The notes below the pieces were generated by a model, which saw only the letters and a program-made list of their open reading frames with translations, was not told where the DNA came from and did no database searches. A program made the position numbers and the translations under genes. 64,000 nucleotides of DNA from Candidatus Tectimicrobiota bacterium (lineage in GTDB: Bacteria > JACPUC01), in NCBI GenBank assembly GCA_016192455.1, contig JACPUC010000003.1:62001-126000 (forward strand), read 5' to 3'. Positions 17,290 through 26,309 of the stretch are shown here, piece by piece; position 1 is the stretch's first letter; every line of letters begins with the position of its first letter.

Positions 17290-19149
17290 TCAGCCCCCCT
17301 CCGCCGGCTCCAGGTAGCCTTTCCACCAGTAGTAGAGAATCCCCGCCGCCTCATGGGCCAGGGCGCCGAGCTGCTGCGCGCTGATGCCGCGGGTGTGCTC
17401 GTAGAAGCTGCTCGTGCGCACCGGCGCCGGCAGGAACCGCACCCTCGGCGCCTGCCGCTGGAAGGTCAGCATCGCCCGGCGCATGTGGTACGACGCGGAG
17501 ACGAGGAGCACCGAGCTCCAGCCGTGGGACGCGGCGAGTTCGCTGACGTAGCGCGCGTACTGGAACGTGTTGACGCCGCGCTCCTCGAGGAGGATCGCCT
17601 TCTCCGGCACCCCCAGCGACATCAGGATGCGGCGCAGGTCGCGCGTCTCGCGTTCCACGTAGCGGAAGCCGCTGACGACCACGACCGTGCCGGAGAGGCC
17701 GCGCGCATAGAGCTCGCCGGCGGCGTGGGCGCGCTCGAAGGTGCTGGTGCCAGGCCGTCCCGTCTCGCCGACGCCGCCGGCGAGCACGACGATGGCGCTG
17801 CTCGGTTGCGGCGGCGCCGCCATCAGCAAGGGGCCGGCAAGCCGCCAGACGAGGGGCGACTCGAAGATCACCAGGTAGAGGAGGAGCAGCGCCGCCAGCC
17901 CCTGGGCGGTGCGCGCGTAGGTGCGCCGGACCACCTGGCGCATGCGGCGCTGCCAGGTCTTGGCGCGCTCGTGGCGGAGCTGCTCGAGGCGGGCGGAGAT
18001 GAGCACGGAGAGCGCCTCCATGCGCCGCGGCCAGTGGTAGGTCTGGGCGATGGCGCGGCGTCGGCTGCGGCGCTCGGGGGTATCCTGGGCCAGCTCCGCC
18101 GCAATGGCCGCGACGAAGGCGGGCGCATCACCGGCGAGCGACAGGAGGGGGCCGTGCTCGTCGCGGAAGGCGCTGACCTCCGGCAGCGGCGTGGAGACCA
18201 CCGGCAGCCCGAAGGCGAAGTACTCCGGCAGCTTGGCGGGGAAGACGTTGTCGGTATAGGCGCTGCGCGCGTAAGGGATGAGCGCCACGTCGAAGGCGGC
18301 CAGGTACGCCCCCAGCTCGGCGTGCGGGCGCTCGCCCAGGAAGTGCGCGTTCGGCAACCCCGCCAGCGGCCCGGGGTCCGCTTGCAGCGGCCCCACGAAG
18401 ACGAACGACCATTGCGGCGCCTGCCGCGCCGCCGCCGCCAGGAGGGCGAAATCGACGTGCTGGTGGATTCCCCCGACGTAGCCGATGATCGGGCGCGGCA
18501 GGCGCGCCAGCTCCGCCGGGGGCTCGGCGGGACCAGCGAGGTGCTCGAGGTTGACGCCGTAAGAGAGCTGGTAGGTCTCGCCGTTCTCCCGCAGCGAGTC
18601 CCGCGCCAGACTGCGCGAGTTCGTGATGACGAGGTCGGCGGCGCGCAGCATGCGGCGCTCGAAGGACTCGATGCGGCGCGCCTGCGGCGAGCTGCTGCGG
18701 AAATCGTCGGCGCGGTGGTAAAGGAGGAGCTTGCCGTCGAGGCGCCTGGCCAGGTTCAGGGCCAGGGGGGTGGGCAGGAACGACCAGACGATGGGGTTGG
18801 CGAAGCCGAGGGACTTCATCCAGCGGCGCACCACCCGCCAGATAACGGCGCCGTTGATCCAGCGGGCCAGGCGCGAATAGGGGAAGGGCAGCAGGAGAGG
18901 CGACAGGATGTAGAGGTTCTCGGACTCCTGCCGCACGCCGGCGTAGCTGCGCCACCAGTTGCGCAGGCGCTGCTTCAGGCGCGGCAGGTCCGCGAGGCGC
19001 GGGCGGCGCACCCCGGTGTTCTCGATGTAGAGCACCCGGTTCCCGGCCTGGGCCAGGCGGGACATGATCTCCTGCTGCCCCTGCCAGAGAAAGTCCCAGT
19101 CAATGGAGGAGATGCAGACGATATCGTGGTTCTGCACGGTGCTGGTCAT
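17290..19149 (-). CDS. glycosyltransferase group 1 fused to DUF218/YdcF-like domain
   Basis: A 619-residue two-domain protein. Residues 1 to about 415 are a GT-B glycosyltransferase: LLYHRADDFRSSSP, IGYVGGIHQHVDFALLA, and the nucleotide-sugar site with PYARSAYTDNVFPAKLPEYF followed by GLPVVSTPLPE. A single hydrophobic segment (about 428-455) follows. The C-terminal 150 residues are a DUF218 (YdcF/SanA/ElyC-like) domain with SAIVVLAGGVGETGRPG, VVVVSGFR and VSASYHMRRAMLTF. DUF218 proteins act in envelope biogenesis with unknown chemistry. The fusion suggests that both steps work on one surface or lipid-linked glycan. A second glycosyltransferase gene is 68 bp upstream on the same strand. Confidence 0.82.
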   Translation of the reverse strand: MTSTVQNHDIVCISSIDWDFLWQGQQEIMSRLAQAGNRVLYIENTGVRRPRLADLPRLKQRLRNWWRSYAGVRQESENLYILSPLLLPFPYSRLARWINGAVIWRVVRRWMKSLGFANPIVWSFLPTPLALNLARRLDGKLLLYHRADDFRSSSPQARRIESFERRMLRAADLVITNSRSLARDSLRENGETYQLSYGVNLEHLAGPAEPPAELARLPRPIIGYVGGIHQHVDFALLAAAARQAPQWSFVFVGPLQADPGPLAGLPNAHFLGERPHAELGAYLAAFDVALIPYARSAYTDNVFPAKLPEYFAFGLPVVSTPLPEVSAFRDEHGPLLSLAGDAPAFVAAIAAELAQDTPERRSRRRAIAQTYHWPRRMEALSVLISARLEQLRHERAKTWQRRMRQVVRRTYARTAQGLAALLLLYLVIFESPLVWRLAGPLLMAAPPQPSSAIVVLAGGVGETGRPGTSTFERAHAAGELYARGLSGTVVVVSGFRYVERETRDLRRILMSLGVPEKAILLEERGVNTFQYARYVSELAASHGWSSVLLVSASYHMRRAMLTFQRQAPRVRFLPAPVRTSSFYEHTRGISAQQLGALAHEAAGILYYWWKGYLEPAEGG

Positions 19150-19217
19150 CCACCTGAGAAAGCCCGCAGGCCGCAGCGGTAGACGGCCCGGCTGGCTTGC
19201 ACGAGGCCGGCGTTCCT

Positions 19218-20384
19218 TCACGTCCCGGTTGGCGACACTCCCCACACCTCGCACATGCTTGTCGCGCACCTCCGAATGCCGAAGACGCTCGCGGGAAAGG
19301 CTTCCGGGGCGCGATGGCGCTGTGCCGCCAGGTTGGCATCGGCACGGAGCTCTTCAGCCCGCCGCGCCCACGCCTGATCGCTGGCCGTCAAGGACAGCGA
19401 TACCACCCAGGGGAAGTGGGCGGCGATCTCCTGCACTGACGCCAGGTCGCTGGCGAGCACCGGCAGGCCCGCGGCACAGGCCTCCAGCACGACGCCTGGC
19501 AGCCCCTCTGCCAGGGACGGGAAAAGCAGAAGGTCGGCCGCCAGCAGCAGCCGCGCCACGTCGCCGCGCTCACCGGCCATCACCACGAGCCCCTCGAAGC
19601 CGCGCCTCGCGACCTGCTCGCGCAGGCGCACCTCTACCTCGTTGCCACCGCGGCCCACCAAGAGCAGGCGCGCCGCGGGTTGCTGCTTCACCACGTGGCC
19701 GAAGATCGCCAGCACCCGGGCGTGGTTCTTAGCGGGAGCCATGCGGCCGACGTGCAGGTAGAGGGGGCAGTCCGCCTGGAAGCCAAACTCACGGCGCACC
19801 CCCTCATGGTCCGCCGGCTGCGCGAAGGCGCCGCTCTCCACGCCGTCGTAAATAACCCGGCAGCGCGTATCGGAGCGCCAATCCGGTCGCCACGCCGCTG
19901 CCATCGCCGCCTCGCTGACGGCCAGGATGTGGGTGGCGTGGTGCTGAATCCAGTGGCGCAGGAGCCGTCGCCGCAGGACACGCAGAGGACCGTCGACGTG
20001 GTGATCCTGCGTGTCGCGGAGATGGGCGACACGCACCGGCACCCCTTCCCTGCCCGCCAGCCGCAGGAGGTAGCCGGAAAAATAGAACAGATGAGCATGG
20101 ACGACGTCGAAGCGTTGCCGGCGAAGCAGCCGCTGGAACTGCCACGGAAAGGTTGCCCCCATGGGGCATGGGTGGATAATGCCGCCCAGGTTGCGGACGT
20201 CGGCCTCCAGGGACCCGCCACCCCGTCCGTCCGGCATACCGGGAAGGCCGCTAATGGTGCAGACGTGAAACTGCACGCCGGGGCAGGCCAGCTGCCGCAT
20301 CAGCTCCAGGGTGCGCAGCTCGGCACCGGCCCGTTCCAGGCGTCCCAAGACGTGGCAGATCTTCCGTGGCGCTGCCTGCCGCAT
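19218..20384 (-). CDS. glycosyltransferase family 4 type
   Basis: A 388-residue GT-B enzyme. The N-terminal half has the acceptor-side sequence KICHVLGRLERAGAELRTLE and FDVVHAHLFYFSGYLLRLAG. The C-terminal half has LYLHVGRMAPAKNHARVL and the donor-site block LFPSLAEGLPGVVLEACAAG with the EGLP..VLEA Glu motif. It is cytoplasmic and probably transfers a hexose from a nucleotide sugar to a lipid-linked acceptor. It is the upstream partner of the glycosyltransferase-DUF218 fusion, the two likely forming a small surface polysaccharide operon. It is transcribed divergently from the uspA-like gene, with 169 bp between the start codons. Confidence 0.87.
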   Translation of the reverse strand: MRQAAPRKICHVLGRLERAGAELRTLELMRQLACPGVQFHVCTISGLPGMPDGRGGGSLEADVRNLGGIIHPCPMGATFPWQFQRLLRRQRFDVVHAHLFYFSGYLLRLAGREGVPVRVAHLRDTQDHHVDGPLRVLRRRLLRHWIQHHATHILAVSEAAMAAAWRPDWRSDTRCRVIYDGVESGAFAQPADHEGVRREFGFQADCPLYLHVGRMAPAKNHARVLAIFGHVVKQQPAARLLLVGRGGNEVEVRLREQVARRGFEGLVVMAGERGDVARLLLAADLLLFPSLAEGLPGVVLEACAAGLPVLASDLASVQEIAAHFPWVVSLSLTASDQAWARRAEELRADANLAAQRHRAPEAFPASVFGIRRCATSMCEVWGVSPTGT

Positions 20385-20441
20385 GCTGCCCCTTGCGAAA
20401 CCAGGATCGCGGCTGTTCCACGCAGTGCTCAGTCGCCCGTT

Positions 20442-20470
20442 TTGACTGGGCCGGGCCGATTCCTTACAAT
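20442..20470 (+). promoter_or_regulatory. sigma70-type promoter of the uspA-like gene
   Basis: TTGACT (20442-20447), a 17-bp spacer and TACAAT (20465-20470) are each one base from consensus. Transcription would start about 75 bp before the ATG at 20554. This is one of the best promoter matches in the window. Confidence 0.7.
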
Positions 20471-20553
20471 ATCATGCTCAGATGCCCATGGCGCGACATT
20501 CGTGGTGACCCGTGCCAGCAACTGCCCGGCCGCGGGGGAGGGGAGACGGCACC

Positions 20554-21006
20554 ATGACGTTTCGTTCAATCCTCGTTCCGACCGACTTCTCAGAGAATGC
20601 CCGTCAGGCCTTGCAGCTCGCCCTCTTCTTCGCCGCCGCCAAGGGTACGGTTCTGCACCTCTACCACGTGGTGGACAGCCGCGTGCTCGAGGTGGCGGAT
20701 TTCGGCGGCGCGGTGCGGGAGAGCCTCTTGGAGGGCGCCCGCAAAGAGATGGAGGCGTTCGCGGCGGAGGCCGCGGGCCGGCGGGTGGTGGTCCAGAGCC
20801 GCGTCAGCGAAGGGTTCGCCGCTCCCTTCGTGGCCATTGTCGAAGAGGCGCGGCGCCTCGGCGTGGACCTGATCTGCATGGGGACGCATGGGCGGACTGG
20901 GCTGAAGCACGCCTTGCTCGGCAGCACGGCCGAGAAGGTGGCGCGGAAAGCTCCTTGCCCGGTCCTCACGGTGCGCCTCGCGGAGCACAAGTTCGTGCAT
21001 CCTTAG
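20554..21006 (+). CDS. universal stress protein (UspA family)
   Basis: A 150-residue single-domain Usp protein. It begins FRSILVPTDFSENARQAL and ends with the ATP-binding signature G-2X-G-9X-GS (GTHGRTGLKHALLGS) followed by a conserved PCPVLTVR. That signature places it in the ATP-binding MJ0577-like class rather than the non-binding UspA class. It is a cytoplasmic dimer with a general stress or signalling role. ATG 20554 has a GGGGAGGGGAG ribosome-binding site. It is transcribed alone from the promoter at 20442; MITE copy D lies downstream. Confidence 0.92.
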   Translation: MTFRSILVPTDFSENARQALQLALFFAAAKGTVLHLYHVVDSRVLEVADFGGAVRESLLEGARKEMEAFAAEAAGRRVVVQSRVSEGFAAPFVAIVEEARRLGVDLICMGTHGRTGLKHALLGSTAEKVARKAPCPVLTVRLAEHKFVHP

Positions 21007-21098
21007 CCCGAGGTTCGGCTCCGGCGCGCCAGGGGGCGCGGCGCTCAAGAAAGGGAAGAGGGCCGGCTCTGAGTTGCCGCGACGGGCCGATGGAGCAG

Positions 21099-21298
21099 TA
21101 TCGTGTCCCCTAAGTTCCACCACCTAATTCTGAGAGGGGCCCTTGTCTCCTCGCGCACCCGCAGGGGCTGATTGTAGGGGCGGTTCGCGAACCGCCCCTA
21201 CGGGATGGGGGTGTGGGGGCGCATGGGTCCCTGATAAGCTCCTTGCCAATACAGCGAGCAAAGCCGCAACTAGGTAAGCGAACTTGCGAGACGCAACA
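21099..21298 (+). mobile_element. MITE-like element, copy D (200 bp)
   Basis: The ends TATCGTGTCCCCTAAGTTCC and GCGAGACGCAACA match the family. It is flanked by GCAG at 21095-21098 and 21299-21302, which shows that the 4-bp repeat is a true target duplication and not part of the element. It is shorter than copies A and B because one of the two GC hairpins (the GGGGCGGGGC one) is missing. It lies between the uspA-like gene and the metallo-hydrolase gene and touches neither. Confidence 0.75.
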
Positions 21299-21413
21299 GC
21301 AGGACAGTGAATCGCTCGCGGGGTTGCGCCGCGCCCGGCCCGCGCCGTGCCGCCTCAGCCCCTCGGGTCAGCTCCTCGCCGCCCAGCCGATCTGCAAGGG
21401 AGACGCGCCGCCC

Positions 21414-22052
21414 ATGGAAATGTACGACAGCCCGCGCATGGAAATTCGCAAGATCACGGTCGGCCCCTACAGCAACAACGTCTATGTCCTCATCTGCAAA
21501 GCAACCAGAAAGAGCGTCATCATCGACGCCTCCTTCGAGGTGCCCCGCATCGTCGAGGCGGCCGCCGGCAGCACCGTGCAGGCAATCCTGCAGACGCATT
21601 GCCATATGGACCACGTCGCCGGCCTCGACGAGCTGAAAGCCACGACCCAGGCGCCGGTCGGCATCCATCCGCGGGACGAGGAGCAGTTCCACCTGCGGGG
21701 CGACTTCCAGCTCGAGGACGGCGCAACGATGCGGTTTGGGGAGTGCGCGCTGCGGGTCATGCACACCCCCGGCCACTCCAAGGGCGGCCTCTGCTTCCTC
21801 CACGAGCCACACTGCTTCTGCGGCGATACCGTCTTCCCAGGCGGACCCGGCAAGACCTGGAGCGCCCGCGACTTCGACTCGCTGCTGCAGAGCATCACCA
21901 AGCGGCTCTACGTGCTTCCCGATGACACCATGCTCTACCCCGGCCACGGCCTCAACACCACCATCCGCGAATCCAAGGCGGAGTATGCCGTCTTTGCCGC
22001 CAAGAAGCGGAGCGCGCCGGTGTACGGCGACGTGCTCTGGAGCCAGAGCTAA
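21414..22052 (+). CDS. metallo-beta-lactamase-fold hydrolase (glyoxalase II-like)
   Basis: A 212-residue protein with the full metal-binding set: THCHMDH (HxHxDH) around residue 65, the third His in MHTPGHSKG, the bridging Asp in FCGDTVFPGG, and the last His in LYPGHGLNT. It therefore binds two metal ions like glyoxalase II and related thioesterases or persulfide dioxygenases. No signal peptide is present. Three in-frame ATGs (21414, 21420, 21438) are possible; AAGGGAGA lies about ten bases before the first. The neighbouring plus-strand MarR gene has its own promoter, so this gene is probably a separate transcript. The substrate is unknown. Confidence 0.88.
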   Translation: MEMYDSPRMEIRKITVGPYSNNVYVLICKATRKSVIIDASFEVPRIVEAAAGSTVQAILQTHCHMDHVAGLDELKATTQAPVGIHPRDEEQFHLRGDFQLEDGATMRFGECALRVMHTPGHSKGGLCFLHEPHCFCGDTVFPGGPGKTWSARDFDSLLQSITKRLYVLPDDTMLYPGHGLNTTIRESKAEYAVFAAKKRSAPVYGDVLWSQS

Positions 22053-22128
22053 GCCCGCCGCCGGGGCCGCGCCGGCAAGGCGGCGGCGCCCCGCGGAGGC
22101 GTGACCGGCTGGCGGGGCGGGCGCCAGG

Positions 22129-22157
22129 TTGACTCTCTCTCGCCCGCGTGCTATCAC
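22129..22157 (+). promoter_or_regulatory. promoter of the marR-like gene
   Basis: TTGACT (22129-22134) and TATCAC (22152-22157) are separated by exactly 17 bp. The start of transcription would fall near 22164, just before the palindrome at 22169-22188. Confidence 0.55.
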
Positions 22158-22168
22158 GCCTACGGTTA

Positions 22169-22188
22169 ATTGTTCGATAGCGAATCAT
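22169..22188. promoter_or_regulatory. candidate MarR operator (imperfect palindrome)
   Basis: ATTGTTCGATAGCGAATCAT is a 20-bp imperfect palindrome with 14 of 20 symmetric positions. It is AT-rich against a GC-rich background, as is usual for MarR sites. It overlaps the predicted transcription start of the marR-like gene, the position expected for autorepression. Confidence 0.5.
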
Positions 22189-22273
22189 TTGCTGCCCCGC
22201 GGCGTTTTCGGCTGCCTCGATGCCGCGCCTCGAGCCGTGTTCCCCGCCGGCAGCAGCACCTGGTGGATCACCT

Positions 22274-22729
22274 ATGACCGGTCTCGATAGCTGTATCGGC
22301 TTCCTGGTGAACAACCTGGCGCGCCAGTTCAAGAAGGGGATGAACGAACGGCTGGCGCCGTATGAGATCACGGTGGCCCAATGGACGATCCTGGCTCGTC
22401 TCTGGGAGCAGGACGGCGTCACCCAAAAGGACCTTGCCAAGAGCCTGCAGCTCGAAGGCTCGACCATCGTCTGGCTCATTGACAAGCTTGAGAAAAAACG
22501 CTTCGTGGTTCGCAAGACGCTGCCGGCCGACCGTCGCAGCACGCAGATTTTTCTTACCCCCGCCGGCAAACGTCTGCGCGACGAGCTTCCCGCCTTTCAC
22601 GTGGGTCTCGACGAGATCGCCACCGCCTCGGCCAGCGCGGCGGAGGTGGAAGGGTTCTACAAGCTGCTGCGCTTGATGTCGGTGAACCTCAGGAACTACC
22701 AGCCCGCGGAGCAGCTCAACGATGAGTAG
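22274..22729 (+). CDS. MarR family transcriptional regulator
   Basis: A 151-residue winged-helix regulator. The recognition region spans about residues 40-75 (VTQKDLAKSLQLEGSTIVWLIDKLEKK) and the wing is VVRKTLPADRRSTQIFLTPAG, with the conserved DRR. The N- and C-terminal helices form the dimer interface. MarR proteins bind short palindromes and are released by aromatic or oxidant ligands. A promoter with an overlapping palindrome lies about 100 bp upstream, so it probably represses itself. No obvious target operon follows, since 22730-23290 holds no gene. Confidence 0.9.
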   Translation: MTGLDSCIGFLVNNLARQFKKGMNERLAPYEITVAQWTILARLWEQDGVTQKDLAKSLQLEGSTIVWLIDKLEKKRFVVRKTLPADRRSTQIFLTPAGKRLRDELPAFHVGLDEIATASASAAEVEGFYKLLRLMSVNLRNYQPAEQLNDE

Positions 22730-23290
22730 CAAGCCCCTGGCAGGGGAGTGGTTGCGGCGCCGCCACGCCGAGCCAACCGATTCCCTCCTCGCCCGGGCAA
22801 CCGGAGAAGCACCCGGTCCGCGCAATGCCGGCGACGAGCGTCCGACGGCATTCCCCCACCAGCGCCGCAACTCCTCGCCACGGAGCGCGCCGTCGGCAGG
22901 CGTCCACAATCTCAGCATGCCGCCGCCGGCAGGCCCGAGCCGCGCCGTTGGTCCGGACGCCACGCGGCTGCCATGGTTGAACCCGCCTGACGTCGCATTC
23001 CTCGACTCAGGCGCGACTGCCGCTGTCTGATTTTTTGACGCAGCACGGAGCTTGCTTACCCCCCCCCGCCAGCGCCTTCGGGGGAGGCAACCGAGCGAGG
23101 CAGCAGCGGCCGCGCGGCTCTCCCAGCCTGCCGCGGACCGCCCCGATCCCAGCTCCCCGCCATGGAGCGAGGAGTTGGCACCCTTCTTGCTGCCCTCCCA
23201 GCCTGCATTCCCATCACATCCCTGAGCTCACCAGGCAGGATGGAGGCCGCCGCATCCTCGGGCGCATCGACGAGAGGAGAGGTTGCGCGC
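22730..23290. other. 561-bp gap without a recognisable gene
   Basis: Several overlapping short open frames occur but none has domain character, a consistent ribosome-binding site or codon bias; they are products of high GC. A C/G-rich stretch near 23060 is low complexity. A promoter for the HDOD gene is expected toward the right end but is not evident. Confidence 0.35.
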
Positions 23291-24160
23291 ATGGAACCGA
23301 GACTTGCCGCAGATGAATTGCGCCGTCACATCGTGCGGACGAAACGGCTCCCCACCATTCCCATCGTGCTGTCGAAAATCCTGGACTTGATTGAAGACGT
23401 GAACTCCTCGGTTTTCGATCTCGAAGAGGTGATCTCGCACGATCAGAGCATTGCCGCGAAGGTGCTCGGCCTGGCCAACTCCGCCTTCTACGGGTTTGGG
23501 CGCAAGATCGACACGATCTCCCAGGCCATCATCGTGATCGGCTTCAATGCCGTGAAGAGTCTCGCCATCGGGGTGAGCATTTTCGACAAGTTCTACAACA
23601 CGGTGCAGGGGACGCTGCTGGACCTCAACGGGCTCTGGATGCACTCCGTCGCCACCGCCGAAGGTACGCGCCTCATCAGCGAGCGTTTGCGGCGCGGCAA
23701 TCTGGAGGCCTCGTTTATCTGCGGGCTGCTGCACGACCTGGGCAAGGTCGCCTTCATCTCCATCCTGCCGAACGACTACCAGGAGGCCGTGGCGGAGTCG
23801 CTGCGGCTCAACCGTCGCCTCTACGAGGTGGAGCAGGAAGCCTTCGGGGTGGCGCACGATACCCTAGGCTCCTGGGTGGCCGAGCGCTGGCATCTCCCCA
23901 GCGACCTCGTTCGCTGCCTGCACGAGCACCACAACCCTTCCTACGCCGGACAGGATGCCGAGCTGGTCCATACCGTCGGCGTGGCGGATTACCTCAGCAA
24001 GAAGCTTGGCCTCGGCTCAAGCATTGATCCGGTCCTCCAGCCGCTGGCCTCGAACTCCCTGCGGGTTATCGGGCTGACGGTGGACCAGCTCGCCGGCATC
24101 GAGGCGGCGTTGCTCGAGCAGCGCGGGAGGATCGAACAGTTTTTCGCCATTCTCAAGTAG
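23291..24160 (+). CDS. HDOD domain signalling protein
   Basis: A 289-residue cytoplasmic protein. Residues 20-220 are an HDOD domain: LPTIPIVLSKILDLI, the ISHDQSIAAKVLGLANSAFY block and the FICGLLHDLGKVAF segment, which retains an HD pair. HDOD proteins are HD-GYP relatives, mostly without phosphodiesterase activity, and act as adaptors in signalling, motility or stress control. AGGAGAGG precedes the ATG. The gene lies directly upstream of a soluble histidine kinase on the same strand (313 bp apart), and HDOD proteins often partner with such kinases. The gap 24161-24473 contains a TAGAAT box at 24172 without a clear -35. Confidence 0.88.
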   Translation: MEPRLAADELRRHIVRTKRLPTIPIVLSKILDLIEDVNSSVFDLEEVISHDQSIAAKVLGLANSAFYGFGRKIDTISQAIIVIGFNAVKSLAIGVSIFDKFYNTVQGTLLDLNGLWMHSVATAEGTRLISERLRRGNLEASFICGLLHDLGKVAFISILPNDYQEAVAESLRLNRRLYEVEQEAFGVAHDTLGSWVAERWHLPSDLVRCLHEHHNPSYAGQDAELVHTVGVADYLSKKLGLGSSIDPVLQPLASNSLRVIGLTVDQLAGIEAALLEQRGRIEQFFAILK

Positions 24161-24473
24161 CCACCATGGGGTAGAATGACCACACGCGGGAGGGATGTTC
24201 CATGGTCGTGCGGCAGGTGGCGGGGACCGCCGCGGTACGGGCGGGAGGGCGAATGATGCGGCCGCATGCGTCGCGGCCCTGCGTCGGGACCACCCCCCGA
24301 AGCTTGGCCGCCGAAGGAGGGATCGTCGCGCCGCGCCGCCCTCTCCCTGAGGATCTCCGCGGCGGCGCCGCGGCAGGCCCTCTCCCGCTCTCCCCGAGGC
24401 AGCCGCGTGCGCCGCGCCAGCTCCGGCGGTCGACGCCGCGCCCCGTCCTCCCCCGCGCTGAAAGCCTGCGCAC

Positions 24474-26309
24474 ATGAGCGAGTTCCTTGCTGATCTTGAC
24501 GAGGTGCTGCGAGCGGTTCGCGCCGGCACGCTGCAGGCGCGGCTCACCTCCGCCGCCTATGCGGAGGAGGAGCAGGCGCGCGCGGCAGCCCTGAACGCGC
24601 TTCTCCGGCAGCTCGAGAAGACCACCATCAACAAGGAGACGTACGCGAAAGCGCTGCGTCAAACCCTGCAGGAACAAGATGACCTCCTGGCCGCCCTGAC
24701 GACCTTCCGCCGCTTCAGCCACCTGTTGACCTCGAACGTCCCCCTGCCGGACCTCTGCCAGCAAGCGGTGCGCATCATCGTCGAAGAGCTGGACCTGGAG
24801 AACTGCAGCATCCTCCTCGCCAATGAAGAGCGCACCCACCTGCGGCTGGCGGCGGCGTTCGGCCAGGCCGACCGCTTCCGGCTGCCGCTGGAATCGAAGT
24901 CGTACAACAGCCTGCTCAGTATCGAGATGGGGGTCGGCATCGCCGGCCAGGTGGCGCTTTCGCGCCTGCCGCGCTTCGTTACCGATGTGCAGGCCGACGA
25001 GTCGTTCGCCTTGCTGAGCAGCCGGGTGCCCCTCGCGTCGATCCTCTGCCTGCCGCTCGTCGCTGATGACGAGCTCATCGGGGTCCTCAACCTCAGCCAC
25101 GCCAATTTCGCCTCCATCACCAAACACCAGGAACGCTTCTTCACCATCACCGCCGACCTGCTGGCGACCCTCCTGCGCCGCTGCCAGCTCGCGGCGATCA
25201 TCGAGGAGGGCAGCCGTATCGAGCTGAACCAGGCGATGCGGCGCGAGGCGCTGCTCGATCAGGCGGCGCACGAGTATGTCCTCCTCCTCGACGCCGACGG
25301 CCGGATCGTCTATTCCAACAGCATGGCGCGCCGGTACCTCGGCCAAGAGCAGGCCGACCTTGTTGGGCTGCGCTTCGGAGACCTGCCGGTGCTGCACGCC
25401 ACCTCGGTGGCCCGCCATGAGGCGGCCGTCGAGGCGGTCACGACTGGCGTCCTGGCGGCCCCCTACGAGGTGGAGCTGCGCCTGCCCGGCAGTCCCGTCC
25501 ATATCATCGAATTCCGCCTCACCATTGCCGGCCGGGCGGAGGATGGCAGCGTCAACGTGTTGGCCATCGGCCGCGATGTCACGGAGCGCAAGCTCCTCGA
25601 AGCCCAGGTGCTGCGGGCCGAGAAGTTGGCCTCCATCGGCACCCTCGCGGCCGGCATCGCCCATGAGATTCTCAATCCCCTGCATATCATCTCCATGAGC
25701 ACCCAGCTTCTCGAGCAGGAGGATCGTAATCCCGCGGTGCGCAAGGAGAGCTACGCCTCGATCACCCGTCAGGTTGATCGCATCACCAAGATCGTCCGCG
25801 GCATCAAGTCCTTCGCCCAGCTGCAGGGCCCGAAGACGCGCGCCATCAGCCTGCTCGACGTCGTCGATCAGGCGGTTGATCTGCTGGCGCACGAGTTCCG
25901 CTCCCACGGCATCCAGGTGAGCCAGGACCTTGCTCGTACCCTCCCCCCCGTGCTGGCGGACTACGATCAGATTCTGCAAGTCCTCGTCAACCTCTTCACC
26001 AACGCGCGCGATGCCATGCCGCATGGCGGCGCGATCACCATGTCCTCCAGCGCCGCCACCCTGCGTGGCGAGCCGATGGTGCGGCTGCATATCACCGACA
26101 CCGGCACGGGCATCCCCCCCGAGGTGAAGGATCGCATCTTCGATCCGTTCTTCACCACCAAAGACCTCGACAAGGGCACCGGCCTGGGGCTGTCGATCTG
26201 TCACGGCATCATCGCCGAGCATCGGGGCGAGCTGGTCGTGGAGAGCACCGTCGGCAAGGGCACCACCATTATCCTCGCCCTCCCCCTGGCGGAGTCCACG
26301 GAGCCCTAA
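24474..26309 (+). CDS. soluble sensor histidine kinase (GAF-PAS-HisKA-HATPase)
   Basis: A 611-residue cytoplasmic kinase with no membrane segments. An N-terminal coiled coil (about 1-70) is followed by a GAF domain (about 85-240), a PAS domain (about 255-380), a HisKA dimerisation helix with phosphoacceptor His397 in GIAHEILNPL, and a HATPase domain with an N-box (VNLFTNARDAM), G1 (DTGTGIP), F-box (FDPFFTTK) and G2 (GTGLGLS). All catalytic boxes are intact. It belongs to the HK4/NtrB-like group that phosphorylates a separate response regulator; none is adjacent. The PAS or GAF ligand is unknown. The HDOD gene upstream may act in the same pathway. Confidence 0.92.
   Translation: MSEFLADLDEVLRAVRAGTLQARLTSAAYAEEEQARAAALNALLRQLEKTTINKETYAKALRQTLQEQDDLLAALTTFRRFSHLLTSNVPLPDLCQQAVRIIVEELDLENCSILLANEERTHLRLAAAFGQADRFRLPLESKSYNSLLSIEMGVGIAGQVALSRLPRFVTDVQADESFALLSSRVPLASILCLPLVADDELIGVLNLSHANFASITKHQERFFTITADLLATLLRRCQLAAIIEEGSRIELNQAMRREALLDQAAHEYVLLLDADGRIVYSNSMARRYLGQEQADLVGLRFGDLPVLHATSVARHEAAVEAVTTGVLAAPYEVELRLPGSPVHIIEFRLTIAGRAEDGSVNVLAIGRDVTERKLLEAQVLRAEKLASIGTLAAGIAHEILNPLHIISMSTQLLEQEDRNPAVRKESYASITRQVDRITKIVRGIKSFAQLQGPKTRAISLLDVVDQAVDLLAHEFRSHGIQVSQDLARTLPPVLADYDQILQVLVNLFTNARDAMPHGGAITMSSSAATLRGEPMVRLHITDTGTGIPPEVKDRIFDPFFTTKDLDKGTGLGLSICHGIIAEHRGELVVESTVGKGTTIILALPLAESTEP

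Noticed and set aside
17030-17384. Several overlapping small open frames in the repeat at 17001-17205
   Set aside because: They translate the MITE hairpins, recur in every copy in different frames and lack ribosome-binding sites.
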